From assembly GCF_001540865.1 (NCBI RefSeq), contig NC_033636.1, forward strand, positions 177,778 through 241,777: a stretch of DNA of 64,000 nt, written 5' to 3'. Position numbers and translations under genes: made by a program. The notes under the pieces were generated by a model. The model was not told the origin of the DNA. It was given only the letters and a program-made list of their open reading frames with translations, and did not search any database. Shown one piece after another: positions 28,178-40,117 of this stretch. The DNA comes from Ananas comosus. Lineage: Eukaryota; Streptophyta; Magnoliopsida; Poales; Bromeliaceae. How positions within the stretch are numbered: position 1 is the first letter of the stretch; the number at the start of each line of letters is the position of its first letter.

Positions 28178-29362
28178 AAGCTCCATCGAAAATCGACAAC
28201 CGGTCGGGAAGTGCTCGTCATTGTTTCTCTTCATCCATCAATCCTATTTCGCCTGCTGCTATTTATGTCTGCATGCATGCACCCTATTTCTTTCACGCAG
28301 TATCGAACTACTCGATGTTTCTTTGGGATTTTTCTCTAATTTAGTCCCCCTTATGATTAGAGTACACTTCTTATGTTTCTCTAGGTTTGGGTTTCAGTTT
28401 ATATGATTTGAATTCAAAAGTTGGATCTAGCCTGAATAAGAATCAGATGGGTTATAAGAGCCGGATTTGGATCCAGCGTTGATTCAATGGGACTGAATAT
28501 ATAATTTTAGAAGCATCTTTTTTTTTAGTAACTTACGCTTTTAGAGACGTATAATTATTTCACGTTAACATGGTATCAAAGCATGAGGTTTTAAGTTTTG
28601 GGTTGAACAATCAGCTTCTCATTGTTGTTAAGAATTAGTTTTATTTGTGTGTTTCCTTTGCTAAATGTAACAATCAAGTTTCTTTATTACGATTATTTTT
28701 TTTTCGCCTGTGAAAATCAAATGCTTGTCCATGTCGCTATTTAAGGTTGCATCATTCTGCATTTAGTTTGATCCATCTAACTAATAATAGAAAACAGAGG
28801 AGTGGCTTCTATCTCTGATTCATCGCAAGCTAACCATGATGCATCATCCCATCACATGAAAATCCTGTTTTAATAAAAAAGGCTAGGTCGTAGAAAGTTT
28901 CTTTTGATATATATATATATGGAAAGCTAGAATTCTTCTCTAGGAGTATCTGAATGAATGTTTGTCTCCGTCTGGTATGCGACGATGGAATATCTGAATG
29001 AATGACTGGTGTTTTAAATTTTGATCTAGATTAGTTTGAACTTTTTAGATTTTTAACTTTTATAATCTTTTGATATTGTTTATCTAGAATTCGGTCTTAA
29101 AATTGACTATTTATAATGGCTAACATAGGGTGAATTGGCCACCACTTTTTTATTAGGTAAATGATGTCAACAAAATTTCCGAAATTTTGAGTTTTAGGAG
29201 GGTCGAACAGGCCAGATTAAAATATGAGGACCAAATTGTCGGTATGTTAAAAGTTAAGGGCCAAAGGTGCAATTTATCCAGTAAACGACTCATTCTTGTT
29301 TGTGTGATTGTATCTCTCTTCCTTTCATTCGTTCATCAGCAAAAGATGGTGGTGATCCATCC
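28178..29362. other. 3' flank of FPPS and intergenic
   Basis: The first about 250 bases are likely FPPS 3' untranslated region. A TGGTATCAAAGC word at about 28571, similar to a copia-type primer-binding site, has no LTR or coding remains around it. Near 28990-29280 a foldback-type end (GGACCAAATTG and GGCCAAAGGTGCAATTTATC) is visible. No gene seen. Confidence 0.4.
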
Positions 29363-29600
29363 ATGCACCGAAAATTCTACAGGACCTTCTCCTCCTCTTC
29401 GTCTCCTCTCCTCTCCTCCTCCCTCCTCCTCCACCAAACCCTAATCCAAAGCCCTCACCATCTCCCCCCATCACCATCTCTCCCCTCTCTCTCCCCCCTC
29501 TCCCCAACCCGCCGCTCCACCGTCGACCTCATCGTCTCCGCCCTCCGCCATTGCCCCCACCTCCCCCTCTCCACCCGTCGCGAATCCACCTCCTCCCTTC
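29363..29600 (+). other. Out-of-frame N-terminal part of the PPR gene
   Basis: From ATG 29363 the frame reads MHRKFYRTFSSSS and continues as a Ser/Pro/Leu-rich leader to RRSTVDLIVSALRHCPHLPL. This resembles a mitochondrial or plastid targeting peptide followed by the pre-PPR segment of P-class proteins. It loses sense near 29595. The next good reading, FLGPREVALVLLRSQS, is in the next frame (29598-29645), and the PPR body (SLLFLRWPSHLP onwards) is in the third. Two extra bases in C-rich runs would explain this. Either the gene is frameshifted or the assembly has two homopolymer errors. Confidence 0.65.
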
Positions 29601-31146
29601 CTCGGCCCCCGCGAGGTCGCCCTCGTCCTCCTCCGCTCCCAATCCCCTCCCCTCCCTCCTCTTCCTCCGCTGGCCCTCCCACCTCCCCCTCCCCCTCCCG
29701 CTCCACTTCTCCCCCCTCCTTCAGCCGCTCCTCCCGCCGCCGCACCGCCTTTACCTCCCTCCTCCGCTCCCAGCCGACGCCTTTGCCTCCCTCGCCGCCG
29801 CCGCCGCCGCCGCCGAGTGCAACTGGAGCCCCGCCGTCTTCGGCCTCCTCGTCAGGGTCCTCGCCCGATCGGGCCGCGTCGCCGATGCGCTCCGCGCGTG
29901 CTGCCGCGCGCTCCGGATCGGCCTCCCCCCCGACGCCGCCGCCTTCAATTGCCTCCTCTGCGCTCTCGTCAACGCGGGCCAGTTCGACCTCTCGTGGAAG
30001 CTCTATCGCCGCATGCGGAGCGCCGGGGTCGACCCGAATTCGTACACTTTCAATATCTTGATCCGTGCCCTGTGCCGGGGAGAGGGCGCGGAGAAGGCCG
30101 GGGAGTTCTTGGAGGAGTGGGAATCCGATGGGTTCGATCCCGATATCGTGACCTACAATACCTTGCTCGATGGGTATTGCAGGAGAGGGAGATTGGGCGA
30201 CGCGCTCTACCTGTTCGACGTAATGTTCCGCAGAGGGGTCGAGCCCGACTTGGTTTCCTACACTGTTCTGGTGAATGGGTTGTGTAGAGATGGGCGCGTG
30301 GCGGAAGCACGCCGGCTGTTCAATCGAATGCTTCAGAGAGGCCTCAGCCCGGACGGCCTCGCCTACCGGGCTCTTATAGCTGGGTATTGCAAGAAAGGCA
30401 GGATGAGGGAGGCGAGGGCTCTGCTTAATGAGATGATTTCGAGCAGGTTGGTGCCCGATAGCATTACCTGCGGGGTGGTCGTCGAAGGACATGTGAAGTG
30501 TGGGAAGTTGCTTTCTTGCTTGAATCTGGTCGTGCAACTTCGGAAATATGGGATTGTCATTTCTTTGGATAGCTACGAGAAACTAGTCAGTGCACTGTGT
30601 GCGGAGGACCGGCCGAATGCGGCGAGGAACCTACTGAATTGGATGCTGCAAGATGGGTATAGTCCGAATTTGAAGATATATAATTTGATCGTCGATTGCT
30701 TTTGTAAATGTGATTGTGTGCAAGAGGTACTTGAATTGAAGGATGAGATGGTTGGGAGAGATATCCGGCCTAATTTGGAGACTTATCGGATACTTATTAG
30801 TTGTCTCTGTAGGCTAGGCAAGAGTTCTGAGGGCGAGATCTTAATGGCAGAGATGATCGATTCAGGTCTCATGCCTGACTCTCTTATTTGTAGTGCCCTG
30901 GTTCATTGCTGTTGTCGGCGAAGAGAATTTGGTAAGGCAGAATCACTCCTGACGTATTTTTCTCAGGAACTTGTGATTTATGACAATGAGAGTTACAATG
31001 CTCTAATGAGGGCATACTGTGAGGAGAATGACATGGCTGAGTCTCTAGAGCTGCAGGATAGGTTACTTACGTTGGGTTTTGTTCCGAGTAGCGAGACATG
31101 CAAGTCTATGATCTATACGCTCTCCAGAAATGAAATTCATGGCTAG
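29551..31146 (+). CDS. P-class pentatricopeptide repeat protein (intronless)
   Basis: An RNA-binding helical-repeat protein, expected in mitochondria or plastids where P-class PPRs process, stabilise or help translate organelle RNAs. The open frame is 531 residues. About twelve 35-residue P motifs run from about residue 92 (SPAVFGLLVRVLARSGR) to about 515. Clear ones are FNILIRALCRGEG, YNTLLDGYCRRGR, YTVLVNGLCRDGR and YRALIAGYCKKGR; a partial motif ends the protein. There is no E, DYW or SMR domain. The ATG at 29551 is probably not the native start: residues 1-35 are low-complexity Pro/Ser, while a targeting-type N-terminus lies upstream in another frame (29363-29600). GC content is very high at the 5' end and falls along the gene, as in many monocot genes. 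The body is intact; target unknown. Confidence 0.85.
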   Translation: MPPPPPLHPSRIHLLPSSAPARSPSSSSAPNPLPSLLFLRWPSHLPLPLPLHFSPLLQPLLPPPHRLYLPPPLPADAFASLAAAAAAAECNWSPAVFGLLVRVLARSGRVADALRACCRALRIGLPPDAAAFNCLLCALVNAGQFDLSWKLYRRMRSAGVDPNSYTFNILIRALCRGEGAEKAGEFLEEWESDGFDPDIVTYNTLLDGYCRRGRLGDALYLFDVMFRRGVEPDLVSYTVLVNGLCRDGRVAEARRLFNRMLQRGLSPDGLAYRALIAGYCKKGRMREARALLNEMISSRLVPDSITCGVVVEGHVKCGKLLSCLNLVVQLRKYGIVISLDSYEKLVSALCAEDRPNAARNLLNWMLQDGYSPNLKIYNLIVDCFCKCDCVQEVLELKDEMVGRDIRPNLETYRILISCLCRLGKSSEGEILMAEMIDSGLMPDSLICSALVHCCCRRREFGKAESLLTYFSQELVIYDNESYNALMRAYCEENDMAESLELQDRLLTLGFVPSSETCKSMIYTLSRNEIHG

Positions 31147-32356
31147 CAGGAAAAGTAAACTGTGTTGACATTAACCATCTTCTTCAAGGGGTGACACGAC
31201 TGATATTCCTGTAAAGGAGATCTGGTATTAAAGTGTCAGGTCAGCATTCTGTTTGATCTGCCAGAGCGGGTCGTTCAGAGGCTATTTTCAGGTTATGGAG
31301 GATACGGAAGCTTTCTTTGTCATATATTATTAGAAACAGGGGATATGATTTTTTTTTTTAAATACTTATTTACTTAGCTGCGAGGTAACTAAGCATTTTA
31401 GACCATGATCAATTGTCCATTATAGTCATTTTCCTGAAGTTGGATCTTTGCTCAGAGCCTTATTATGATCATACATTGTTGTGCATCACATAAGCTGTAT
31501 ATCATATGTCGAATGGGTCTTCAATGACTCATCTCAAGTTAAATTTTGGCCTTTTTTCTCCATATGGAATTTACAAATTCTGTAGTTTGGCTGAATATGT
31601 TGTCGGAAATAGGATAGGCTGTTGGGGCGGCAGACGAGGGGGTGCCATGTCAAATATTTATTGGATTTCTAAGTGTTTTGGCAGTAAATATGGTGGGTAG
31701 CTCTGATGACGGAGATGGTCAAATCTGTCCTCAATCCTCTCTATGTTGTATATTCTGCCTTAGTCAGCGAGCTGGAGCTTCAGTTAAGTGAAAAGCTTCA
31801 GTGTTTCAGAAATTTGTGATTGCATGTGAAAGTCGCAATGATCATAATCGGTCATACTGCAAGAATTGTGAGGTGGCTGAGATTCTACATAGTTTCATGA
31901 TATTGATCCAAACATGGAGTCTTGCAGGCCGCTGATCTATGGACTGTTTAGAAGTAAAATATGTTTTTAATAGATGAATTTGGAAGCTCAGTTCTTAGGA
32001 GAGGATAAAAATTTGATACTCCTAACAATTATTTGGATCTTACAAATGCCTGAAGATGATTCTACTTCATTTAGAAGGATAGATGGTGCAGAGGACATCA
32101 CTCTGATTTTATGATGGTGGAACTGCTTCAAGTATTTTGCAAAATGGAACTTTATTATGCTTCTCACATCCCTGCGCTTCCAATAGTTGTGTATAAGTTG
32201 CCGAAGCCGTATCTAATTTCTTGCCCAAGGTTAGCATTCAGCTCCTGTTTGTACAGAAGAATATATGCAGGCCTTGTTCTCATTCGTTCTTTTCTGATAG
32301 AAGTATGTAAGATTTTGTTGAAAATAAATTATAAAAACACCGTTCCCTAGTAGCCC

Positions 32357-32594
32357 AAGCTTTTGGAGAACAATGATTGTTTCACATTTTTTTATATGAT
32401 ACTGAACTAGAAGGTCCAGAGTTCGAATTCCGGCAGGCTTGTAGTCTCATTTAATTTTCTCTCATTTAATTCAAGCCCATGTCTTAGGCCTATTAAAAAG
32501 CGTCAAGCCCAGACGTAAGGGCGAATGTTGATGATAAAATAAAAAAATTATGTTCTTTGGTAGATTAAGCTTTTGGAGAACAATGATTATTTTA
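32357..32594 (+). repeat. SINE-like retroposon with imperfect direct repeats
   Basis: AAGCTTTTGGAGAACAATGA occurs at 32357-32376 and again at 32567-32586, with further similarity beyond. Between them is a B-box-like GAGTTCGAATTCCGGC, then CAAGCCCATGTCTTAGGCCT and a TGTTGATGATAAAATAAAA tail. This fits a tRNA-derived SINE of a second type, distinct from the GGTAGCATGCTACC-tailed family. The repeats are long for a target duplication, so the boundaries are uncertain. Confidence 0.5.
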
Positions 32595-33316
32595 TATTAT
32601 TTAACTGATCTTATTGCTGAAATGATAGTAAACTGGTCATCATTTTCTGTAGAATGTGTCCCTAAGTAAGTTCTCAACTAAATGACTAGTGTATGGAACC
32701 TATTATTGCCGGTCCCTAATTTTCATTACTGCTCAGATAAAATATCGTAAAGATTCATCAAGAACATTAAATCATCCACATATTATGCTAATTAATTCTG
32801 CAAGTGCCTTTGACAATTTTATATTAGGTAGTGGTTACTGTGTTATGAAAATTATAGACTATCCATTAAAAAGGAATGGTAGGATAGGCTTTGCGAAATT
32901 GGATCGATGCACTTGAAATTGTACAAAGAAAATTATAAAATGTTAAATATGGTTTGATTGCTCATGATCCAGTAGTGCCCAGTCGTTGGCTGTTACAGCT
33001 GCATGCTTGGTCAAAGTCAATTTTAAGTCTATCTTAACATTGTGTTTTGTTGACTCTACTTAAGCTTTTATTAGTCTAATGTAAGCCTTTCGCTCAATTT
33101 TTGTGTGAGATAGGAGTTCCAGTCACATATCTTTTAAAGAGTTTCCAACAAATCTTCTGGCATATTATTGGTCGACCATGAGAAGTAGATGGTTGTACAA
33201 TGTACACCATTACCTTGCCAAGGAACTTAATAACTAGTAATGTTCTCATTTTGTTTACATATACACATTTTGTTTTTCTTTTATTTTTTCACTTTTCATA
33301 GTATTTTTAGTATGCT

Positions 33317-33390
33317 AATCTTATATATCTGATATATGAAGCAGGTAGCATGCTACCTTTCTCTCGAAAAAAAATCTTATATATCTGATA
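33317..33390 (+). mobile_element. 38-base SINE-tail insertion between 18-base target duplications
   Basis: AATCTTATATATCTGATA occurs exactly at 33317-33334 and 33373-33390. The 38 bases between them consist of GAAGCAGGTAGCATGCTACC, then TTTCTCTCG and a run of A. This is just the 3' tail of the SINE family, including the GGTAGCATGCTACC palindrome, with no body. It is an extremely 5'-truncated retroposition event. Confidence 0.85.
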
Positions 33391-34813
33391 AAATCGAGTA
33401 GTATTATGTATTCTCACATATCTTTAGCTTGTAGAATTGCTACGTAGTGTTATGCGGCAAGTGGGTTTTGCAGACTCTTTTCTGCTGGACAATGAGATTA
33501 CATTAGAGCGACGACCATAGTTGATTGTATTTCTTTCCTTTTGTAAAAGACAAGCACACTGAAGTCAGACTGGGAAATAACTAAAGAAGAACATAGGCAG
33601 TGAAATTTCTCAAACTGATCCGTGACTTTATTGGCTTCATGATGAACATATTGGACAATAAAAGACTAAACAAGGAAAGAAAAAGATAAACTAATGTTCA
33701 TGCGTTTGTAATCTGCAGAATTTGCCTCGTGTGCTCTTTGTGCTAGTGATAAGATAACTGGAATCTATTTCCATCTGTATGGCTGCATCCTACTATAAGT
33801 GTTGGTGCTTCACAGCCACTGAAGTTGTTCTGCGAAGTAATTGTCTCATTTTCTAAGGCAACGGAACGCATCAAAACCCCAGGCAACCGTAATTGCCAAA
33901 AAGTAACCTCTCGGCACTGTTTTGTAAGGCAAAGCCCGTGCGGCGCTGGAGCCATTTGCCGGCCTGTGAGACTCTTCAGTCAGAATCAAGTGAAATCTAT
34001 GATGTCGAGGCAGGAGTCCTAGTTGCTGTACTGCAATTTGCGATATCTTGGAGCTAAGGTATGTAGGAGCAATGCACCTTCATGAATTTCTTAAGAAGTT
34101 CTGCTTTCTACACTAGAAGCATAGTAATATTTCCTTTTTTTTAAAATAAGTTGGTATTGGATATTTTCCCCTCTATGTCATTGATGAATGGCTTTAGATC
34201 CAGGTAAATGTGGTATTCTTTTTGTCGCGACATGAAAACCATGATATCAGCAAACATCTTATTACTTCTTAGTGAAGCATGATGTGCTTGCACTTGTCCA
34301 TGATGATATCAGCAAGCATGAAAAATTACTATGGTTTCAGACTACAGAGAAACCCGCTTCATTGGGAAAATGCTTCAAAGGTTTATTAAGCCTTCTCTAT
34401 TTATATTCTACGAACGATGAAGTGTGTAGTTGTAGTTTCTCAAGCTGATTTGAGTTATATTACTTGATCCTTATTTTTGTCCTAATTGTATTTTCTAGAC
34501 GCGAAACCTTATTTGTCTTGCGGATTCGATAGTCTACATGTTGCTTTCTAATGGTTGTACCAGTTTAGATATACAGTATTAATACAAATTCATGAAATTC
34601 ATGAATTTAACTGATTGTTCATAATTGATGATCTTTTTTAAACTTTTTTTTTTTCCTTTCCTCCTTTGAAACTGATAAGAGATAAGATAATTATCTCAAA
34701 TAGTTTACTTTTGTTCGTTATAATAGTACAACCATCAAATAGTAAATCCTAAGCATCCAAGGAATAAAAAGTAGATAGCAAATACTATTATGCTACTATT
34801 AGTAGTATTTTAG

Positions 34814-34816
<3 letters not shown>

Positions 34817-34880
<64 letters not shown>
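34817..34880. repeat. (CT)n(TA)n compound microsatellite
   Basis: About 20 CT units pass directly into about 12 TA units. To its left (about 34730-34810) are AGTAAATCCTAAGCATCCAA and GTAGCAAATACTATTATGCT type words, so it may be the edge of a decayed family E foldback element. Confidence 0.75.
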
Positions 34881-34881
<1 letters not shown>

Positions 34882-35159
34882 CATACTCTTTTCCGTTATT
34901 TTCTCTCTCATAATATGCATTGCTCTGTAGTATTCAGGTCTTTTGTTGCATAATCAGAGATTGCTGCCTTTCTTTAGTTGCAGGATAGCTGACCACCAGC
35001 ATCTGTATCTTGTTTTCTTGCACTCCTCACCAAGCTGCAACTGGCCTGTTTTGCTTTGCCACAGTTCAATTGCCTAGTCTTGGAAACTCTTGGAGGTACA
35101 GTTATTATCACTTGGTACAGAGATAGTCACTCATACAAGATAAACTGAATAGTAGGGTA

Positions 35160-35590
35160 AGGCACTATTCGGTTCAAACCAAATTATTGAACCGAACCGT
35201 CTCGTTTCGGTCGTTAATGTGTGATTCGGTTCAGTTCGGTTTTACAAATTGAAAACCGGAAAAACCCACTAATCTGAATTAACCTAAATTATAAAATTAC
35301 TGTATAAGAGTCTTAAAACTAAAAAAGAAAATATGTATTGGTTCGTTCGGTTTTGCGTATGGATCCTATTGTAGCAAGTCCCTAGCTATGGAGAAGTTTT
35401 TAAAAAAGTAGATGGTAATCATTGTTATATTTAGACTAAAGATTCTGAACATAAAATTAATTATGATTATATGTTAGTTTTTAGTAGTTTTAAAAGATTT
35501 AAACTGGACAAAAATATTTTACTGAAACCAAATAAACCGAACCAAACTGACCTATACTCACATCTATGAATACCGTAATGGTCTGGGACG
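35160..35590. repeat. GGTTCGGTT-type nonautonomous repeat
   Basis: The left part has ATTCGGTTCAAACCAAATTA and GGTTCAGTTCGGTTTT. The right part has AACCAAATAAACCGAACCAA, its inverse. This is a common plant short repeat, probably hAT-derived. No duplicated target was confirmed. Related sequence occurs at about 50620-51745. Confidence 0.5.
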
Positions 35591-37340
35591 AGTACAAAGT
35601 TTTGCCATGCCGAGTAAAACCGCTACGGAAGAGAAGTACATAAATCGGCGCGGTTAATTGAATCACAATCATCCCTGCTTGGAGTGGATATATATTTATA
35701 TAGTTTTTGAAACTATGTTTTTACAAATGTTGTCCTTGGATTCCAAATAAACTGCAGGAATAAAGAATTGCTGAAACAATGCGAGGAAACAAATGTAATT
35801 GAGAGTGCTTAACTCACCCTTCCTCAACAAGTTTCAATCGAAGGCTAAATGTGAACCATTTATAGAGTGATAAACAATTTAGATTGAACCGTCAATCTAT
35901 GTTATTGATTAGTCGGTTTTATATATTTCTTTTCTTTTTTAATTTTGTTTGAATAGAAAACTCTGCCTTGGCTAGTATTTATCAAATATCGTATGATTGA
36001 TTTAAGTGGGTAGAAGCACTGCAATTGCTTGATCATCACCTGAACTTCGGTTAACTTAGATTTATTCGTTTCATTTGGTTCTCGATTTGTTAAGAATTGA
36101 ATCGAGCCTCTAACAAAACAGTGTCTAATCAATCGAAATGAGTCGGTTCAGTTCGGTAATTCGAGTTGGATCTGATGGTTCTTAACTCATTCAGTAACCA
36201 TTAACCAGAGTTGCTCTTTCTTTTACCCACCTTTTGAAAGAGAGAACAGTGAATGGTAACAACATTAGTGAGTTTACTCCTGGTCCTTTTTTGCACTTGT
36301 CCCCCGCAAAACAAATTTATCTTGCAAATGATCCTATCAAATTCGTAAATATAGAAATGGCTCTGTATTGTACATGTAGGCGCCACGTGAAATATTTCAA
36401 GTGATACGGTGATTCATTCGCCGTGTTTAGTTAAATAATATAGTATATTGTTAAAAGTAAATTTTTAACTCTTCATACATTATTCCAAACAAGGCGAATG
36501 AACTGCCGTTTTTTAAATCTATTGAATGAATCGCCACTGTGTTTACTTAAAATATATTTTTCTTATCCCACGTGGCGTCTACGTGTACAAATGAAGGATC
36601 ATTTCTGCTGCATTTATAATTTTGATAGAATTTTTATAAAATAAAATTAAATGCAAAAAAGAGTTCTTTTATATGGGGGCTACATAAATAAATTACCATA
36701 AATTATGGTGCTATGGTGTATGAACAGAGCTTGCCCCTCTTTTTGTTTGGGTTGTCATCAAATGGAGACACAAAACAAAGTTAAAGATAGAGAGACCAGA
36801 CAAAAAGGAAACAAGCCACTGAGGTATTAAAGAAGCTTCTTTTGCATACTTTTTCATGTCCCTAGTGAATTTTTTTGCTTTTGTAGGCCTGCCTAATTGG
36901 GCATGTAAAACAAAAATTGATCATCAGCTTAGATAAACAGTCATTATTGCCTTTTTTTTTATATATATATATTTTTCCCTCTTCTTTATAAGCAACTCGG
37001 ATCTTTGGGTCCTGTACTGTAACGAGGGTGTAAAATACATTTCTAGATCGTTTCCTATCAGATCAGTTTTTTAGTTAACATGATATCATAGCCAAGTATG
37101 TAATCATCATCTTAAAATAGTTATTCGTTTGATCCGGTGCAGATCTCAAGAGAACTTGTATTGATATACGATACATGGACCGCGGATTCCAAATAGATGA
37201 ATCCAAGAGATCTGTACAGAAACAGCAATGTTAAGATGTTCATGCGATTACAAATAAAACCACTTATTCTGATGTGAAAATACTGAGTAATATTTGATCA
37301 AAAATGTGCCTTGTGTATCCTAGGGTGATCATAGCTTTCA

Positions 37341-37682
37341 CAGTGCTGAATTGCACCGTTGGTCGTCAAACTATGAGTCGTCTGATACTTTAGTTCTTGA
37401 ATTCTAGATTGTTGCAATTAAGTCCCGATGTGCAATTTAGTTAACTAAATAGTAATATTTCGTTGAATGTTGACAGTGATATAGCAGTATTATGGTTGAT
37501 GGCGTGGAAATATTACTTTGACATCGGCGATACATCATCATTCAGCCGACAAAATTGCATTGTAAAACTTGATCGTAATTATATAAAAAATTCGAGCTAG
37601 AAATTACAGTAAACTAAAAGTTTTCGAAGACGAAAGCGCCAGGCATCTTATAGTTTGAGAACCAAAAGTGCAAATTAGCCTA
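37341..37682. repeat. Foldback MITE-like repeat
   Basis: The left end reads AATTGCACCGTTGGTCGTCA and the right end AGAACCAAAAGTGCAAATTA, inverse of one another. The interior GTTGCAATTAAGTCCC is also repeated inverted. Ends of this type occur at 1749-2106. Confidence 0.5.
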
Positions 37683-39898
37683 ACTTTTGGGCATGCAAGC
37701 AACTTTCTTCACCAGTAAAAGTGCATCTACACAATACAATACAGTGAGGGTGGGGTTTTTTTTTTTTTTTAAAACCTTTATTCTTCTTCTCTCCTTACTC
37801 TTTCCCTCCACTAATTTGGACGGTGGGATTGGGCCCAAATTTTTTTAATCTAATCTAATTTTTATTTTTCTCATTTTAAAAATTTAAAATATTATAATAT
37901 TTTATACATAATCTTTAAATAATTTAGATTGCATATATTAATATAAAATTTTATAATATTGATCAATTAGATATAAATTATATAATAAAGTTTGAAAGAG
38001 AGAGATTGATAGAATTTAAGATAATTACTTATTTTAATAAATTTATTTGTGAGAATTGTATAAAGTATACCAACTAAATCTGTAAAATTAAACAACGCAT
38101 TTAAAATTTGAAGTCAAAGTAATATTGACTAACTCAAATTCAGTATATTAAAGGGCTGGATAATAAAACCAAAATTTTAAAATGTTGGATAATTGAATTA
38201 AAATGGTTCATATTTTAGAAAGGTTTTATATTTTTTACTTTGATTTTAATTCAAACTTTAATGCAATATTTATAGTTTGATGAGCCATCAACTTTACATT
38301 TAAAATTTTCTATAATATCTAAAATATGATTGGTCGACTTTTAATTTTAATAATTAGGCATTCTAAAACTTATTAGATAATTTAACAGGTTTTTTTCACC
38401 GAATGAAATTACTAATTGAATAAAAAATCGATCAATGCTCAGCTCTGTCTTCGTCTGGAATAAAAATAAACAAAAAAAAGATTATGCTCTTGATCCTCAA
38501 ACAATAAGGCGCATGACACTTTAGTTCTCGAACTTTAATGCGTTACAATTTCTGGTACAAACTATGAGGCACGTAACACTTTAGTTTTCAAACTTTAATT
38601 AGCCGCAATTTCCAACTAGCATCATGAGGTACATGATATTTTGGTCCTCAATTTTTACTGCTGCTATAGATATAATTTATTATTCTTATAATTTTTATTC
38701 TTATTTTTTTTTTATCCTTCATATATTTTATTTTTTTATTTTTACTCTAGCAGCTGCTACTTCTTTTTTACATTTTTTTTTTGTGCTGTTTCATCTATTT
38801 ATAATTTTATTTATTTATTTATTTATTTATCTTTTCAGAATCAATCTGTCGTAATGCGCGGGTGCCTCTGCAAGTGGTGCATGAAGACTTAGTAGCAACT
38901 CCCGGTGTAGTGTGCAGGCTGCTGCTGATCCAGGCAGCAGGAATTAATAATATCCCCTGCTGTCCTACTGGTCACCATGTGGGCCCACCTTGTCCCTTGA
39001 AATTACAACCCCATCCTTGAGAATGAGAGGTCCTCATCAATGTTTCCCCTCTCCTTCCCCATCCAACCCAACACCTGTCATTACCATGTTGGTACCTCTC
39101 CACATCATCAGTAAATAAAGCACCAGGAATGGTATGCAAAGTTGGTCCAAAAGTCTACTAAAAATATAGCTGCGACGTGGATAACGTTTATGCCATCTCC
39201 AATCAATCAAATTATATTTTTAATATTTATTTATTTTATTAAAATATTTTTTAAAACATATTTTTATTATACTTCAGAAATATGATTAGCTGAATATAAA
39301 TAATACGGTGTGTCTGTTACATAGTAGACTGAGTTTTGTGACTTGGCTTTTATATTTTTTTTGTAAAAAATTTTTGACTTTTTTCCTATATATTATATTT
39401 TTAGGTTCTTTTTGAATGCATGGATATCCTTATCAGTTTTTTCTTTAATTTATTCGAAAAGTTTATGTATTTGGTAAATTAAAAGTATGATCAGATGATT
39501 GGAATGGAAAAAGATATTCGACTTTTAAATCTTTAATTTTTTTTTCCAAATACGGTAAATCTTCACTTGTACATATATATATATATATATATATATGTAA
39601 AAGTTTAACAAAATCTAAAATGTACAAGTGAAGAGTACTACAACATGAACCAAGTTGCGATATCAGAATAGTACAGGGACTACCCAGGCAATTTACCCTT
39701 GCAATTATTGTGGAAACAGTTGCATGTTTCCTATATTACATATTCCATACCTTGTTGCAATATATAATAGAATGGATATATATATATATATATACACACA
39801 CACACGCAGAGGTGGGGAGGGGGGCTTTGGAATATTAATTTAGCATATGCATGGTCAATATATATATATATATATATTTATATATAATATATATCTTC

Positions 39899-40071
39899 AT
39901 GGAGATGCAGTCCATAAAGGAAGCATTGAGATATTTAATGGGTTTTGCTGGCCCAAGTGGTTTTGGTTCCAGTTCAACTGCTGATCAAGTCACTGCTCAG
40001 GATTCCTCTCACTCAATCCCTCCTAATCTCACTGCAATTATCACTGGTAATTAATTTACTAATCACTCTAT

Positions 40072-40117
<46 letters not shown>

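Larger units (their letters stand above)
31147..39898. other. Long intergenic region, no gene recognised
   Basis: Part of 31147-35150 has a base composition like transcribed DNA and may hold 3' untranslated sequence of the PPR gene, possibly spliced. The open frames here (for example 32111-32350 and 33825-34022) show no family. The rest holds a SINE-like copy (32385-32566), a 38-base SINE-tail insertion (33335-33372), GGTTCGGTT-type repeats (35160-35590, 35860-36200), a GTGCAAATT-type foldback (37341-37682) and microsatellites. A TGTGGGCCCACC word lies at 38977-38988. Confidence 0.5.

Noticed and set aside
28571..28582. Copia-type primer-binding site (TGGTATCAAAGC)
   Set aside because: No LTR pair, polypurine tract or coding remnant is found around it.
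29455..30537. Long minus-strand open frame opposite the PPR gene
   Set aside because: It mirrors the GC-rich coding strand; composition is Glu/Gly/Arg-rich with no domain, while the plus strand has clear PPR motifs.
34817..34880. Promoter or regulatory element at the CT/TA tract
   Set aside because: No gene starts nearby; it is a plain compound microsatellite like those at foldback edges.
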